Assembly: GCA_012960155.1 (NCBI GenBank)
Contig: DUBU01000039.1
Span: 247,281 to 311,280, forward strand
DNA from: Micavibrio sp.
GTDB taxonomy: Bacteria > Pseudomonadota > Alphaproteobacteria > Micavibrionales > Micavibrionaceae
Length of the DNA stretch: 64,000 nucleotides
Direction: 5' to 3'
Shown: in pieces, positions 56,965-64,000 of the stretch
How the letters are laid out: each line of letters opens with the position of its first letter
Numbering within the stretch: position 1 is the stretch's first letter
Translations under genes and position numbers: made by a program
The notes under the pieces: model-generated
What the model saw: the letters and a program-made list of their open reading frames with translations, nothing else
Told to the model about the DNA's origin: nothing
Databases searched by the model: none

Positions 56965-58504
56965 CGATACTCTCCTTACCGGCTGCGGGCTCCAATAAGG
57001 CCGCATCATCTACTGCGCCCTTGGAAAGGCCGCTTTCATATTGTGCAATCAACTTATCAACTGATGGGCCGATTTTATCCATGACAAAGCCAGGTGAAAC
57101 ACCAAGCCAGATCACCATAAAAATCAAGGGTACAAACATACCGAACTCACGGGCATCCAGATCTTTCATCTTCAATGCATCTTTATTCTCACCTGCACCA
57201 AAAACCACGCGCTTATACAGGACAAGCATATAAGCCGCACCGAGTACAACGCCCGACGTCGCGACAAAGGCAACAGTCGTATCAACGCGGAATGCACCCA
57301 GCAGTGTCAGGAACTCGCCAACAAAACCACTTGTGCCTGGAAGTCCCACTGAGCCTAACATCAGGATCATAAAGACAACGGCATATTTCGGCATATTCTT
57401 GACGATACCGCCGTAACGGGAAATCTCACGCGTATGCAGACGGTCATAAACAACACCAACAGCAAGGAACAAAGCGCCTGAAATAATACCGTGGCTGATC
57501 ATCTGAAAGATACCACCTTCGATACCTTGTGTTGTTGCCGTGAAAATACCGAGCGTCACAAAGCCCATATGAGCTACAGATGAATAAGCAATAAGCTTCT
57601 TCATATCATCCTGCACAAGAGCAACAAGTGAAGTATAAACAATAGCAATGACAGAGAGCCAGTAGACCATATCAGCATAATACGCACTTGCTTCCGGCAT
57701 CATCGGCAATGAGAAACGCAGGAAGCCGTAACCGCCCATTTTCAGAAGCACGCCAGCAAGAATAATAGAACCGGCAGTCGGCGCCTCCACGTGGGCATCT
57801 GGCAACCATGTATGCACAGGCCACATAGGCATCTTAACAGCAAAGCTGGCAAAGAACGCTAGCCACAACCACATCTGAAGATCGCCAGTTACAGGGTTTT
57901 CCATCAGCGTCGGAATATCCGTTGTCCCTGTCTGGAAGTATAGCGTCAGCAACGCAATCAGCATCAAAACTGATCCTAACAATGTATAAAGGAAGAACTT
58001 ATACGCTGAATAAACGCGCCGCGCCCCGCCCCACACACCGATGATAATAAACATCGGTATCAGAACGGCTTCGAAAAACACGTAGAACAGCACTGCATCC
58101 AGCGCACTGAACGTACCGATCATCAAAGTTTCCAGCACTAGAAACGCGATCATATATTCTTTAACGCGCTTCTTAACAGACTTCCAACTCGCCAGAATAC
58201 AGATGGGCGTCAGAAAGGCTGACAAAACAACAAAGAACAGCGAGATACCATCAACACCCATGTGGTAGCTAATATTCAGTGACGGAAACCACTCATAACG
58301 CTCTACAAATTGGAAGTCAGCAGAGCTGCCATCAAATCGGCCCAAGAGATACACAGACAAAGCAAATGTAAAAATCGAGGTATAGAACGCCGTAAACTTG
58401 GAATTCTGGGCAACCGTAGCCTCGTCACCTCTTATCATAAAGATAAAGATGGCGCCGATCAGCGGCAACGCAGTCATCAAGGAAAGTATAGGAAAGTCGA
58501 TCAT
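56957..58504 (-). CDS. nuoM: NADH-quinone oxidoreductase subunit M
   Basis: The 515-aa proton-pumping subunit carries the antiporter signatures [39 protein letters not shown] (key Glu) and [20 protein letters not shown]. 15 bp after nuoL. Confidence 0.98.
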   Translation of the reverse strand: MIDFPILSLMTALPLIGAIFIFMIRGDEATVAQNSKFTAFYTSIFTFALSVYLLGRFDGSSADFQFVERYEWFPSLNISYHMGVDGISLFFVVLSAFLTPICILASWKSVKKRVKEYMIAFLVLETLMIGTFSALDAVLFYVFFEAVLIPMFIIIGVWGGARRVYSAYKFFLYTLLGSVLMLIALLTLYFQTGTTDIPTLMENPVTGDLQMWLWLAFFASFAVKMPMWPVHTWLPDAHVEAPTAGSIILAGVLLKMGGYGFLRFSLPMMPEASAYYADMVYWLSVIAIVYTSLVALVQDDMKKLIAYSSVAHMGFVTLGIFTATTQGIEGGIFQMISHGIISGALFLAVGVVYDRLHTREISRYGGIVKNMPKYAVVFMILMLGSVGLPGTSGFVGEFLTLLGAFRVDTTVAFVATSGVVLGAAYMLVLYKRVVFGAGENKDALKMKDLDAREFGMFVPLIFMVIWLGVSPGFVMDKIGPSVDKLIAQYESGLSKGAVDDAALLEPAAGKESIDE

Positions 58505-58519
58505 ACTGTTTAAGTCCCC

Positions 58520-60547
58520 TTAATACCCGCCAAGCGTGATGCGGTACATCAGCCAGGTCACCAGAGCAAATAGCCCGATAATCATAATAAATGCGTATTG
58601 GAACAAGAAGCCGCTTTGGAATTTGCTGAACACACCCCCCATACGCATAGACAAAGAAGAAATACCGTCAGGACCAAAACCGTCAATCGTCTTACGGTCA
58701 CCTCTTACAGAGAAGAAACGGCCTAAAGACCAAGCTTTGGTTACAAAGATGCGATCATAAAGCTCATCAAAGTACCACTTGTTAAAAAATAGACGGTGAA
58801 GCGGTGCAAACGCAGCAGCTATCTTAACAGCAAGACCTTCACGCCATAAATAAACTACATAGGCGAAGAAGATACCAACCAGACCCACAACAATAGGAAG
58901 CTTCTTAACCCAGAATGGAACACTATGTGCCGCTTCAACAGTATCGTTTTCAGGCAGAACCTTAATCGCTTCACCCCAGAAATGCTCTTTGTCCCACTTA
59001 AAGGTATCCACTGGCTCTTCTTCAACATGGCTATCACCCAGAGCAGTCACCTCATGATGAACCTCTGTGTCATGATGCGCAGAGCCAACAAACCCGCCAT
59101 AGAAAACATAACCTGCAAATAAAGCACCCGTCGCCAGAACAACAAGCGGCGAAATCATAACAGATGGAGATTCATGCAAGTGATCCATAACCTTCTTGGA
59201 CGCACGCGGCTTACCATGGAAAGTCATCAGGATAAGGCGCCAGCTGTAGAACGCCGTCATGAGCGCCGCCGCAATACCCATCCAGAATGCAAACATCCCT
59301 ACTTTACTATCCGCGGCAAACGCTGCTTCAAGAATAATATCCTTAGAGAAATAACCCGCGAAAAACGGCATACCCGCAAGCGCCAGAGAGCCAATCCACA
59401 TCATCACATATGTGTAAGGGATTTCTTTCCAGATGCTCCCCATCTTACGCATATCCTGCTCATCGGACATCGCATGAATAACAGAACCCGCGCCTAAGAA
59501 AAGAAGTGCTTTAAAGAAAGCGTGTGTCATAAGGTGGAAGATGGCAGCGCCATAGGCTGAAACACCAATGGCAAAGAACATATAGCCAAGCTGGCTCATT
59601 GTTGAATACGCAATCACGCGCTTAATATCAAACTGTGTCAGACCGATTGTCGCGGCCACGAAGGCTGTGCAAGCACCAACAACAGTCACCACTTCCAAGG
59701 CAAACGGCGCATATTCAAACACTGGCGAGAAACGCGCCAGCAAGAACACACCAGCCGTCACCATTGTAGCGGCATGGCTCAACGCAGATACAGGTGTAGG
59801 ACCTTCCATCGCATCGGGAAGCCATGTATGCAAACCAAGCTGTGCTGATTTACCTACTGCACCCATAAACAGAAGCAATGAAATCGTTGTCAGCGCATGT
59901 AGCTCAAAACCAAGGAAATCAAATGTCAGCGCAGACATCTCTTCGGCCTGCTCAAAAATCGCATCAAACTGAACAGTGCCAAATACAACGAAGGTCGCCA
60001 TGATACCAAGCGCCAAACCGAAATCACCAACACGGTTAACGATAAACGCTTTAACAGCAGCCTTATTAGCACTGTCCTTATGATTCCAGAAACCAATAAG
60101 CAGATAAGACGCCAAACCAACCCCTTCCCAGCCAAAAAACAACTGAACAAGGTTATCTGAGGTAACCAGCATCAACATCGCAAAGGTAAACAGGCTCAGA
60201 TAAGCCATAAAACGACCCTTAGCCTTATCATGCGACATATAGCCAATCGAATACACATGAACACAGGCTGAAACAATATTGATCACGCAAAGCATAACAG
60301 CCGTAAGCTGATCAAAACGCAGCGCCCAGTTGACCTGAAAATCGCCTGAACTCATCCATGTTGCCAAGGTAATAACTCTTGTATCACCGTCAAAGACAAC
60401 ATCCATGAACATAACAACGGAGAAGAACGCCGCTATAATAACGCCCGCACAAGTTACGAATTGTGCGCCGGCGTCACCAATCTGCTTGCCGAACAAACCT
60501 GCCGTTAAAAATGCCAAAAGCGGAGCAAAAACAATAATGAGTTCCAT
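58520..60547 (-). CDS. nuoL: NADH-quinone oxidoreductase subunit L
   Basis: The 675-aa subunit has the antiporter core (FGWEGVGLASYLLIGFW, LGLHTWLPDAMEGPTPVSAL) and the long C-terminal lateral helix region with a His/Glu-rich loop. 3 bp after nuoK. Confidence 0.98.
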   Translation of the reverse strand: MELIIVFAPLLAFLTAGLFGKQIGDAGAQFVTCAGVIIAAFFSVVMFMDVVFDGDTRVITLATWMSSGDFQVNWALRFDQLTAVMLCVINIVSACVHVYSIGYMSHDKAKGRFMAYLSLFTFAMLMLVTSDNLVQLFFGWEGVGLASYLLIGFWNHKDSANKAAVKAFIVNRVGDFGLALGIMATFVVFGTVQFDAIFEQAEEMSALTFDFLGFELHALTTISLLLFMGAVGKSAQLGLHTWLPDAMEGPTPVSALSHAATMVTAGVFLLARFSPVFEYAPFALEVVTVVGACTAFVAATIGLTQFDIKRVIAYSTMSQLGYMFFAIGVSAYGAAIFHLMTHAFFKALLFLGAGSVIHAMSDEQDMRKMGSIWKEIPYTYVMMWIGSLALAGMPFFAGYFSKDIILEAAFAADSKVGMFAFWMGIAAALMTAFYSWRLILMTFHGKPRASKKVMDHLHESPSVMISPLVVLATGALFAGYVFYGGFVGSAHHDTEVHHEVTALGDSHVEEEPVDTFKWDKEHFWGEAIKVLPENDTVEAAHSVPFWVKKLPIVVGLVGIFFAYVVYLWREGLAVKIAAAFAPLHRLFFNKWYFDELYDRIFVTKAWSLGRFFSVRGDRKTIDGFGPDGISSLSMRMGGVFSKFQSGFLFQYAFIMIIGLFALVTWLMYRITLGGY

Positions 60548-60550
60548 AAC

Positions 60551-60862
60551 TTACCCCTTTAGCTCCGAAATATCCTCTACAGCAATCGACCCACGATTAC
60601 GGAAGAACACAACCAGAATTGCCAAACCAATAGCCGCCTCAGCAGCAGCAACAGTTAGAATGAACATGGCAAAAACCTGCCCTGTCATATCATGTAGAAA
60701 TGACGAGAATGCTACAAAGTTGATGTTCACAGACAAAAGCATCAATTCAATCGACATCAAAATAATGATTACGTTCTTACGGTTCAGGAAAATACCGAAC
60801 ACACCGATCGTAAACAACAATCCGGCCAATACCAGATAGTGTGACAAACCGACTTCTAACAT
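60551..60862 (-). CDS. nuoK: NADH-quinone oxidoreductase subunit K
   Basis: The 103-aa three-helix subunit has both conserved Glu residues ([11 protein letters not shown] and [11 protein letters not shown]). Its ATG shares one base with the nuoJ stop (TAATG). Confidence 0.97.
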   Translation of the reverse strand: MLEVGLSHYLVLAGLLFTIGVFGIFLNRKNVIIILMSIELMLLSVNINFVAFSSFLHDMTGQVFAMFILTVAAAEAAIGLAILVVFFRNRGSIAVEDISELKG

Positions 60863-61473
60863 TACGCCCCCGATCCTGAAGAAACCTTGCGCACTTCCAT
60901 AGCGTCCTCACGCTTACGCGCAAACTGCTCGGCAACACGCTGCTTGTATACACCTGAACGTTGGCGGTGCGTCAGAACAATCGCGCCGATCATTGCCACT
61001 AGCAGGATCAAGCCCGCAAGCTGGAACGGCAGGAAGTACTTAGTGTAAACAAGCTGACCCAATGCCTCTGTATTCGTAAGCTCACTATCTGCTGCAATCG
61101 GCGCAGATACCTGGCCCATTGCTTCAGGGGCAAATTGCCACGCACCAAACAATGTAAAAAATTCGAGAAGTAGAACAGCGCCAATAACAAGTCCCATCGG
61201 CACATACTGCATCGCGCCCTTACGAAGATCCGAAAAGCTGATATCCAGCATCATGACAACGAACAAGAACAGAACGGCAACAGCGCCGACATAAACAATC
61301 ACCAAAATCATAGCAATGAACTCGGCGCCCAATAGTACAAAAAGCCCGGCTGCGTTAAAGAAGCCGAGGATCAAAAAAAGTACGGAATGCACCGGGTTAC
61401 GCGCCGTGATAACCATCAAGGCACTTAAAACAAGTATGGATGCAAACAAATAAAAGGCGAGCGAAGTGATCAT
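60862..61473 (-). CDS. nuoJ: NADH-quinone oxidoreductase subunit J
   Basis: The 203-aa five-helix subunit has the pi-bulge helix region [20 protein letters not shown]. It starts the downstream part of the nuo cluster, cut off from nuoI by a 735-bp insertion with a plus-strand gene, so it needs a promoter in 61474-61640. A weak TTGAAG-N17-TAGAAA is visible there on the minus strand. Confidence 0.95.
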   Translation of the reverse strand: MITSLAFYLFASILVLSALMVITARNPVHSVLFLILGFFNAAGLFVLLGAEFIAMILVIVYVGAVAVLFLFVVMMLDISFSDLRKGAMQYVPMGLVIGAVLLLEFFTLFGAWQFAPEAMGQVSAPIAADSELTNTEALGQLVYTKYFLPFQLAGLILLVAMIGAIVLTHRQRSGVYKQRVAEQFARKREDAMEVRKVSSGSGA

Positions 61474-61640
61474 TGCCTGAGACTCAGTAGTTATAACTAA
61501 GACTTTTCTAGTATTTTAGACGCCCCACTTCAAGCGCCCTTTACACAAAATCCACTTTAAATGTTGATTTTTTCCTGTAATCGGGAAAAGATGACTCTGT
61601 CTTGAATATCAATTCATTAAATCAATAAAGGATAAATTAA

Positions 61641-62135
61641 GTGCGTGGGTTATTTACACTGCTGGCAGCAGCAATTTTTGTTTTTTCCGCATCACCAGCA
61701 AAAGCAGGTGAAGGCGATCTTTTAAGTCTCGGCGTTGGCTACTACGATATCAATGATAACGAAGATGCCGCCGACTTCCGTTTGGAATACCGTTGGGACA
61801 ATCAACTGATTTGGGTTATTGAACCTTGGGTAGGTCTGGAAGCTACGTCAGACGGCGCCTTTTACGGTGTTGGTGGCTTATTAGCAGACATTCAGATCGG
61901 CGATCACTTCCTGATCACACCAAGCTTTGGAGCGGGTCTATACACTGACGGTGACGGTAAAGACTTAGGCAACACTGTTGAGTTCCGCTCACAGCTGGAA
62001 CTGGGTTACTTGTTTGACAATAACCACCGTATCGGTATCGCAGGTGGCCACATTTCAAACGCTGGCCTAGGCGACCGTAATCCGGGAACAGAAATCCTGA
62101 ACGTTTATTACCACATCCCTGTTGGCAGCTGGTAA
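61641..62135 (+). CDS. PagL-like lipid A 3-O-deacylase
   Basis: The 164-aa product has a signal peptide (1-22) and an eight-strand barrel-like pattern of alternating residues, ending GSW. The catalytic triad spacing of PagL is reproduced exactly: His137, Ser139 and Glu151 in HISNAGLGDRNPGTE (His to Glu 14 residues). PagL removes the 3-O acyl chain of lipid A in the outer membrane. Starts at GTG with AAAGGA upstream. It lies on the plus strand inside the minus-strand nuo cluster. Confidence 0.85.
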   Translation: MRGLFTLLAAAIFVFSASPAKAGEGDLLSLGVGYYDINDNEDAADFRLEYRWDNQLIWVIEPWVGLEATSDGAFYGVGGLLADIQIGDHFLITPSFGAGLYTDGDGKDLGNTVEFRSQLELGYLFDNNHRIGIAGGHISNAGLGDRNPGTEILNVYYHIPVGSW

Positions 62136-62158
62136 GACACAACATAAATACAAAAAAC

Positions 62159-62187
62159 AAAGCCTCCAAACGGAGGCTTTTTTTATT
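62159..62187. terminator. Bidirectional intrinsic terminator between pagL-like gene and nuoI
   Basis: AAAGCCTCC - AAAC - GGAGGCTTT: 9-bp perfect stem. On the plus strand it is followed by TTTTATT; on the minus strand by GTTTTTTG. It can end both the pagL-like transcript and the nuoH-nuoI transcript. Confidence 0.9.
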
Positions 62188-62208
62188 GTAAAAAATCACT
62201 AAACCGAG

Positions 62209-62688
62209 TTAGCGATATGGCGCTTCTGCTGCAAGATTAGCAGCAATTTGGGCTTCCCAACGATCGCCATTAGCCAAAAGCTTATCTTTGTTATAGTAAA
62301 GCTCTTCACGTGTCTCTGTAGCAAACTCGAAATTAGGCCCCTCGACAATTGCATCAACAGGACAAGCTTCCGCGCATAGCCCGCAGTAAATACATTTCGT
62401 CATGTCGATGTCATAACGAGATGTACGGCGGCTACCATCTTCACGAGGCTCTGCTTCAATTGTAATTGCCAAAGCAGGACAAATAGCTTCACAGAGTTTA
62501 CAAGCAATACAACGTTCTTCCCCGTTCGGGTAACGGCGCAAGGCGTGCTCACCGCGAAAACGAGGACTAATTGGACCCTTCTCGTAAGGATAGTTAATGG
62601 TCACCTTAGGCTTAAACATATACTTGAACGTCAGAGCCATGCCCTTGACGATTTCGGGTAACAAAAAACTACGCGCTAAACTATCCAT
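62209..62688 (-). CDS. nuoI: NADH-quinone oxidoreductase subunit I
   Basis: The 159-aa ferredoxin-like subunit carries two [4Fe-4S] motifs, [12 protein letters not shown] and [12 protein letters not shown], for the N6a and N6b clusters. It follows an unknown 165-aa gene by 3 bp and is followed by a bidirectional terminator. Confidence 0.98.
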   Translation of the reverse strand: MDSLARSFLLPEIVKGMALTFKYMFKPKVTINYPYEKGPISPRFRGEHALRRYPNGEERCIACKLCEAICPALAITIEAEPREDGSRRTSRYDIDMTKCIYCGLCAEACPVDAIVEGPNFEFATETREELYYNKDKLLANGDRWEAQIAANLAAEAPYR

Positions 62689-62691
62689 GAT

Positions 62692-63189
62692 CTAATCCAG
62701 ACTAGGTGGTGTTGGCTTATCAAACTTATAATGCAGGGCTGTGTGAGCCTCAGGACGACGCTGCCCTAAACGGGTAACACGGCGCTCGAGTTTATAGCTA
62801 TCATCAATAAATTCAATACCGACATGGTAATGATTTTCAAAGCTATACCCTTGCAAGACACTATCTCTAAAGAAGGATGCAACTTCACTGTCTTGGTGCA
62901 TCGGGAGAATTATTCGATTAACGCTATGATCACGCGCGGCCAAGGTCATGGCCGCCATAATAGAATGTGCATTCTTAGTAACTTTCTGATCACGATGCGG
63001 GGATGAAAGCTGGCGACAAATACGCATGGCGTATTCATTGAACATTGATGCAAATTGAGGCGACTCCATAGCACCCTCGCCTGCACGACTAAAGATCTCT
63101 GAAAGTCTCATCAGATCTAGCGTGCGTGTCCCCTCGTTGTCCTCGGAGATTAGTAGAAATTTTTCGTCTATAGCTTCACTCATTCCCAT
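62692..63189 (-). CDS. Unknown protein encoded between nuoH and nuoI, 165 aa
   Basis: Not recognised. Soluble, no signal peptide or membrane segment, no cysteine pair typical of an iron-sulfur site (a single Cys near residue 58). The centre is helical (FSRAGEGAMESP to MAAMTLAARDHS) and the end is His/Arg-rich (FENHYHVGIEF, RRVTRLGQRRPE). It starts 6 bp after nuoH and ends 3 bp before nuoI, so it is firmly part of the nuo operon. Alternative ATG two codons inside. A role in complex I assembly is only suggested by position. Confidence 0.8.
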   Translation of the reverse strand: MGMSEAIDEKFLLISEDNEGTRTLDLMRLSEIFSRAGEGAMESPQFASMFNEYAMRICRQLSSPHRDQKVTKNAHSIMAAMTLAARDHSVNRIILPMHQDSEVASFFRDSVLQGYSFENHYHVGIEFIDDSYKLERRVTRLGQRRPEAHTALHYKFDKPTPPSLD

Positions 63190-63195
63190 ATCGCT

Positions 63196-64000
63196 TTACT
63201 GCGGTAGCGCATCGAACGCGATTAACATCCCTGATACCACAAAGACCCATAACAGTGTCAGTGGTAAAAACACCTTCCAACCGAGGCGCATTAATTGGTC
63301 ATAACGATAGCGCGGGAAGGTTGCCCTTGTCCACAAAAAGAAGAAAAGAACACCAGCCGTCTTCAGCGCAAACCAAATAAACCCAGGTACAAAGGCCAAT
63401 ACCTCAATACCGAATGGTGGCAACCAGCCACCTAAAAATAGCACGGTGCACATCGCACTCATCAGAATCATATTCGCGTATTCACCCAAGAAAAACAGCG
63501 CAAATGTCATAGCGGAATACTCCACCATGAAACCACCTGACAACTCAGACTCACCTTCTGGCAAGTCGAACGGTGCGCGGTTTGTCTCTGCAAGAATTGA
63601 GACTAGAAATACCACCAACATTGGCAGCAGCATGATTTGCACCCAAACAGGGCGAGGCGTTACAACAATATCCGTAAGGTTCAGCGACCCCACACAAAGA
63701 AGTACGCAAACAATAACTAAACCCATGGATACTTCGTATGAGACCATTTGCGACGCTGAACGCAATCCGCCGAGGAATGCATAGCGTGAATTAGAAGCCC
63801 AACCTGCCATCAAAACACCGTAAACCCCCATAGAAGAAACGGCGAACAAGAACAAGATACCAACATTAATATTGGCTATCACCATCTGTGCATCTACAGG
63901 AATTACAGCCCAAGCTAGAAGAGCCAACATAAACAGCATCATCGGTGCTAGAATAAAGACAGGCGCATTAGCTTGCGAAGGAATAATCGTTTCCTTGGAA
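63196..64000 (-). CDS. nuoH: NADH-quinone oxidoreductase subunit H (5' end outside window)
   Basis: The last ~268 codons are present, running off the window. Conserved complex I quinone-site features: EIPS-like PSQANAPVF at the edge, [52 protein letters not shown], and [13 protein letters not shown]. An internal ATG at 63942 is not the start because the homologous frame continues upstream. Confidence 0.97.
   Translation of the reverse strand, partial: SKETIIPSQANAPVFILAPMMLFMLALLAWAVIPVDAQMVIANINVGILFLFAVSSMGVYGVLMAGWASNSRYAFLGGLRSASQMVSYEVSMGLVIVCVLLCVGSLNLTDIVVTPRPVWVQIMLLPMLVVFLVSILAETNRAPFDLPEGESELSGGFMVEYSAMTFALFFLGEYANMILMSAMCTVLFLGGWLPPFGIEVLAFVPGFIWFALKTAGVLFFFLWTRATFPRYRYDQLMRLGWKVFLPLTLLWVFVVSGMLIAFDALPQ

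Noticed and set aside
1-64000. tRNA, rRNA, CRISPR arrays, insertion sequences, phage genes
   Set aside because: I looked for cloverleaf-like tRNA sequence, regularly spaced repeats, transposases, integrases and terminal inverted repeats and saw none.

Overview
The window is an almost uninterrupted stretch of core chromosome from an alphaproteobacterium with moderate G+C. The evidence is gene order as well as gene content. hom-glpX-recJ, rplM-rpsI, ppiD-trpE and trpGDC-lexA-comEC-gltX-gltA-lpxB all occur. So do lpxB-lpxI-lpxA-fabZ-lpxD-skp-bamA-rseP-dxr-cdsA-uppS-frr-pyrH-tsf-rpsB-dnaE and lolD-lolC-proS-DUF1467-rnj-coaX-birA-nuoN-M-L-K-J-I-H. These are blocks I know from Alphaproteobacteria. 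LpxI, the short ComEC without a visible metallo-beta-lactamase motif, and a GAAC-N7-GAAC LexA box agree with this. Family or genus cannot be fixed from this sequence. I saw no tRNA, rRNA, insertion sequence, phage gene or CRISPR array.

Layout. 1-4 kb: recJ start, glpX and hom (minus), with an OmpA-like lipoprotein. 4-8 kb: class I PHA synthase, a DEDDh-type exoribonuclease, a gamma-carbonic-anhydrase-like protein, and ribosomal proteins S9 and L13. 8-18 kb: a MetY-type sulfhydrylase, an unknown exported protein, gpmA, pnp, a CYTH-domain protein, a Sel1-repeat protein, a glycerophosphodiesterase and PpiD. 18-23 kb: trpE, then an opposite-strand polysaccharide-deacetylase-like gene, then trpG-trpD-trpC. 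23-29 kb: lexA, comEC, gltX, gltA. 29-43 kb: one long minus-strand run covering lipid A synthesis, outer-membrane protein assembly, isoprenoid and phospholipid precursors, and translation factors. 43-54 kb: dnaE, two small unknown genes, lolDC, proS, an exported unknown, DUF1467 and RNase J. 54-64 kb: coaX, birA and the second half of the complex I operon.

Functionally the window is rich in envelope biogenesis: LpxA/D/I/B, FabZ, BamA, Skp, RseP, LolCD, CdsA, UppS, an OmpA-like lipoprotein and a PagL-like lipid A deacylase. Translation is represented by S2, S9, L13, EF-Ts, RRF, GluRS and ProRS. Central metabolism is represented by citrate synthase, phosphoglycerate mutase, FBPase II and complex I.

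The points that stand out are departures from an otherwise conventional map. (1) proS sits in its usual neighbourhood but encodes an archaeal/eukaryotic-type ProRS that has lost the C-terminal zinc cysteines. (2) The nuo operon is split by an opposite-strand PagL-like gene with its own terminator, and an unknown 165-aa gene sits between nuoH and nuoI. (3) The trp genes are split by an opposite-strand gene that overlaps the trpE 3' end. (4) Seven of eight convergent junctions have no space for a terminator, and three share a 4-base stop-codon overlap. (5) The lexA promoter has its -35 on the trpC stop codon and its -10 inside the LexA box. No wholly new multi-gene system is evident; the best unknown candidates are the nuo-embedded 165-aa protein and two small genes at 47.1-47.8 kb.
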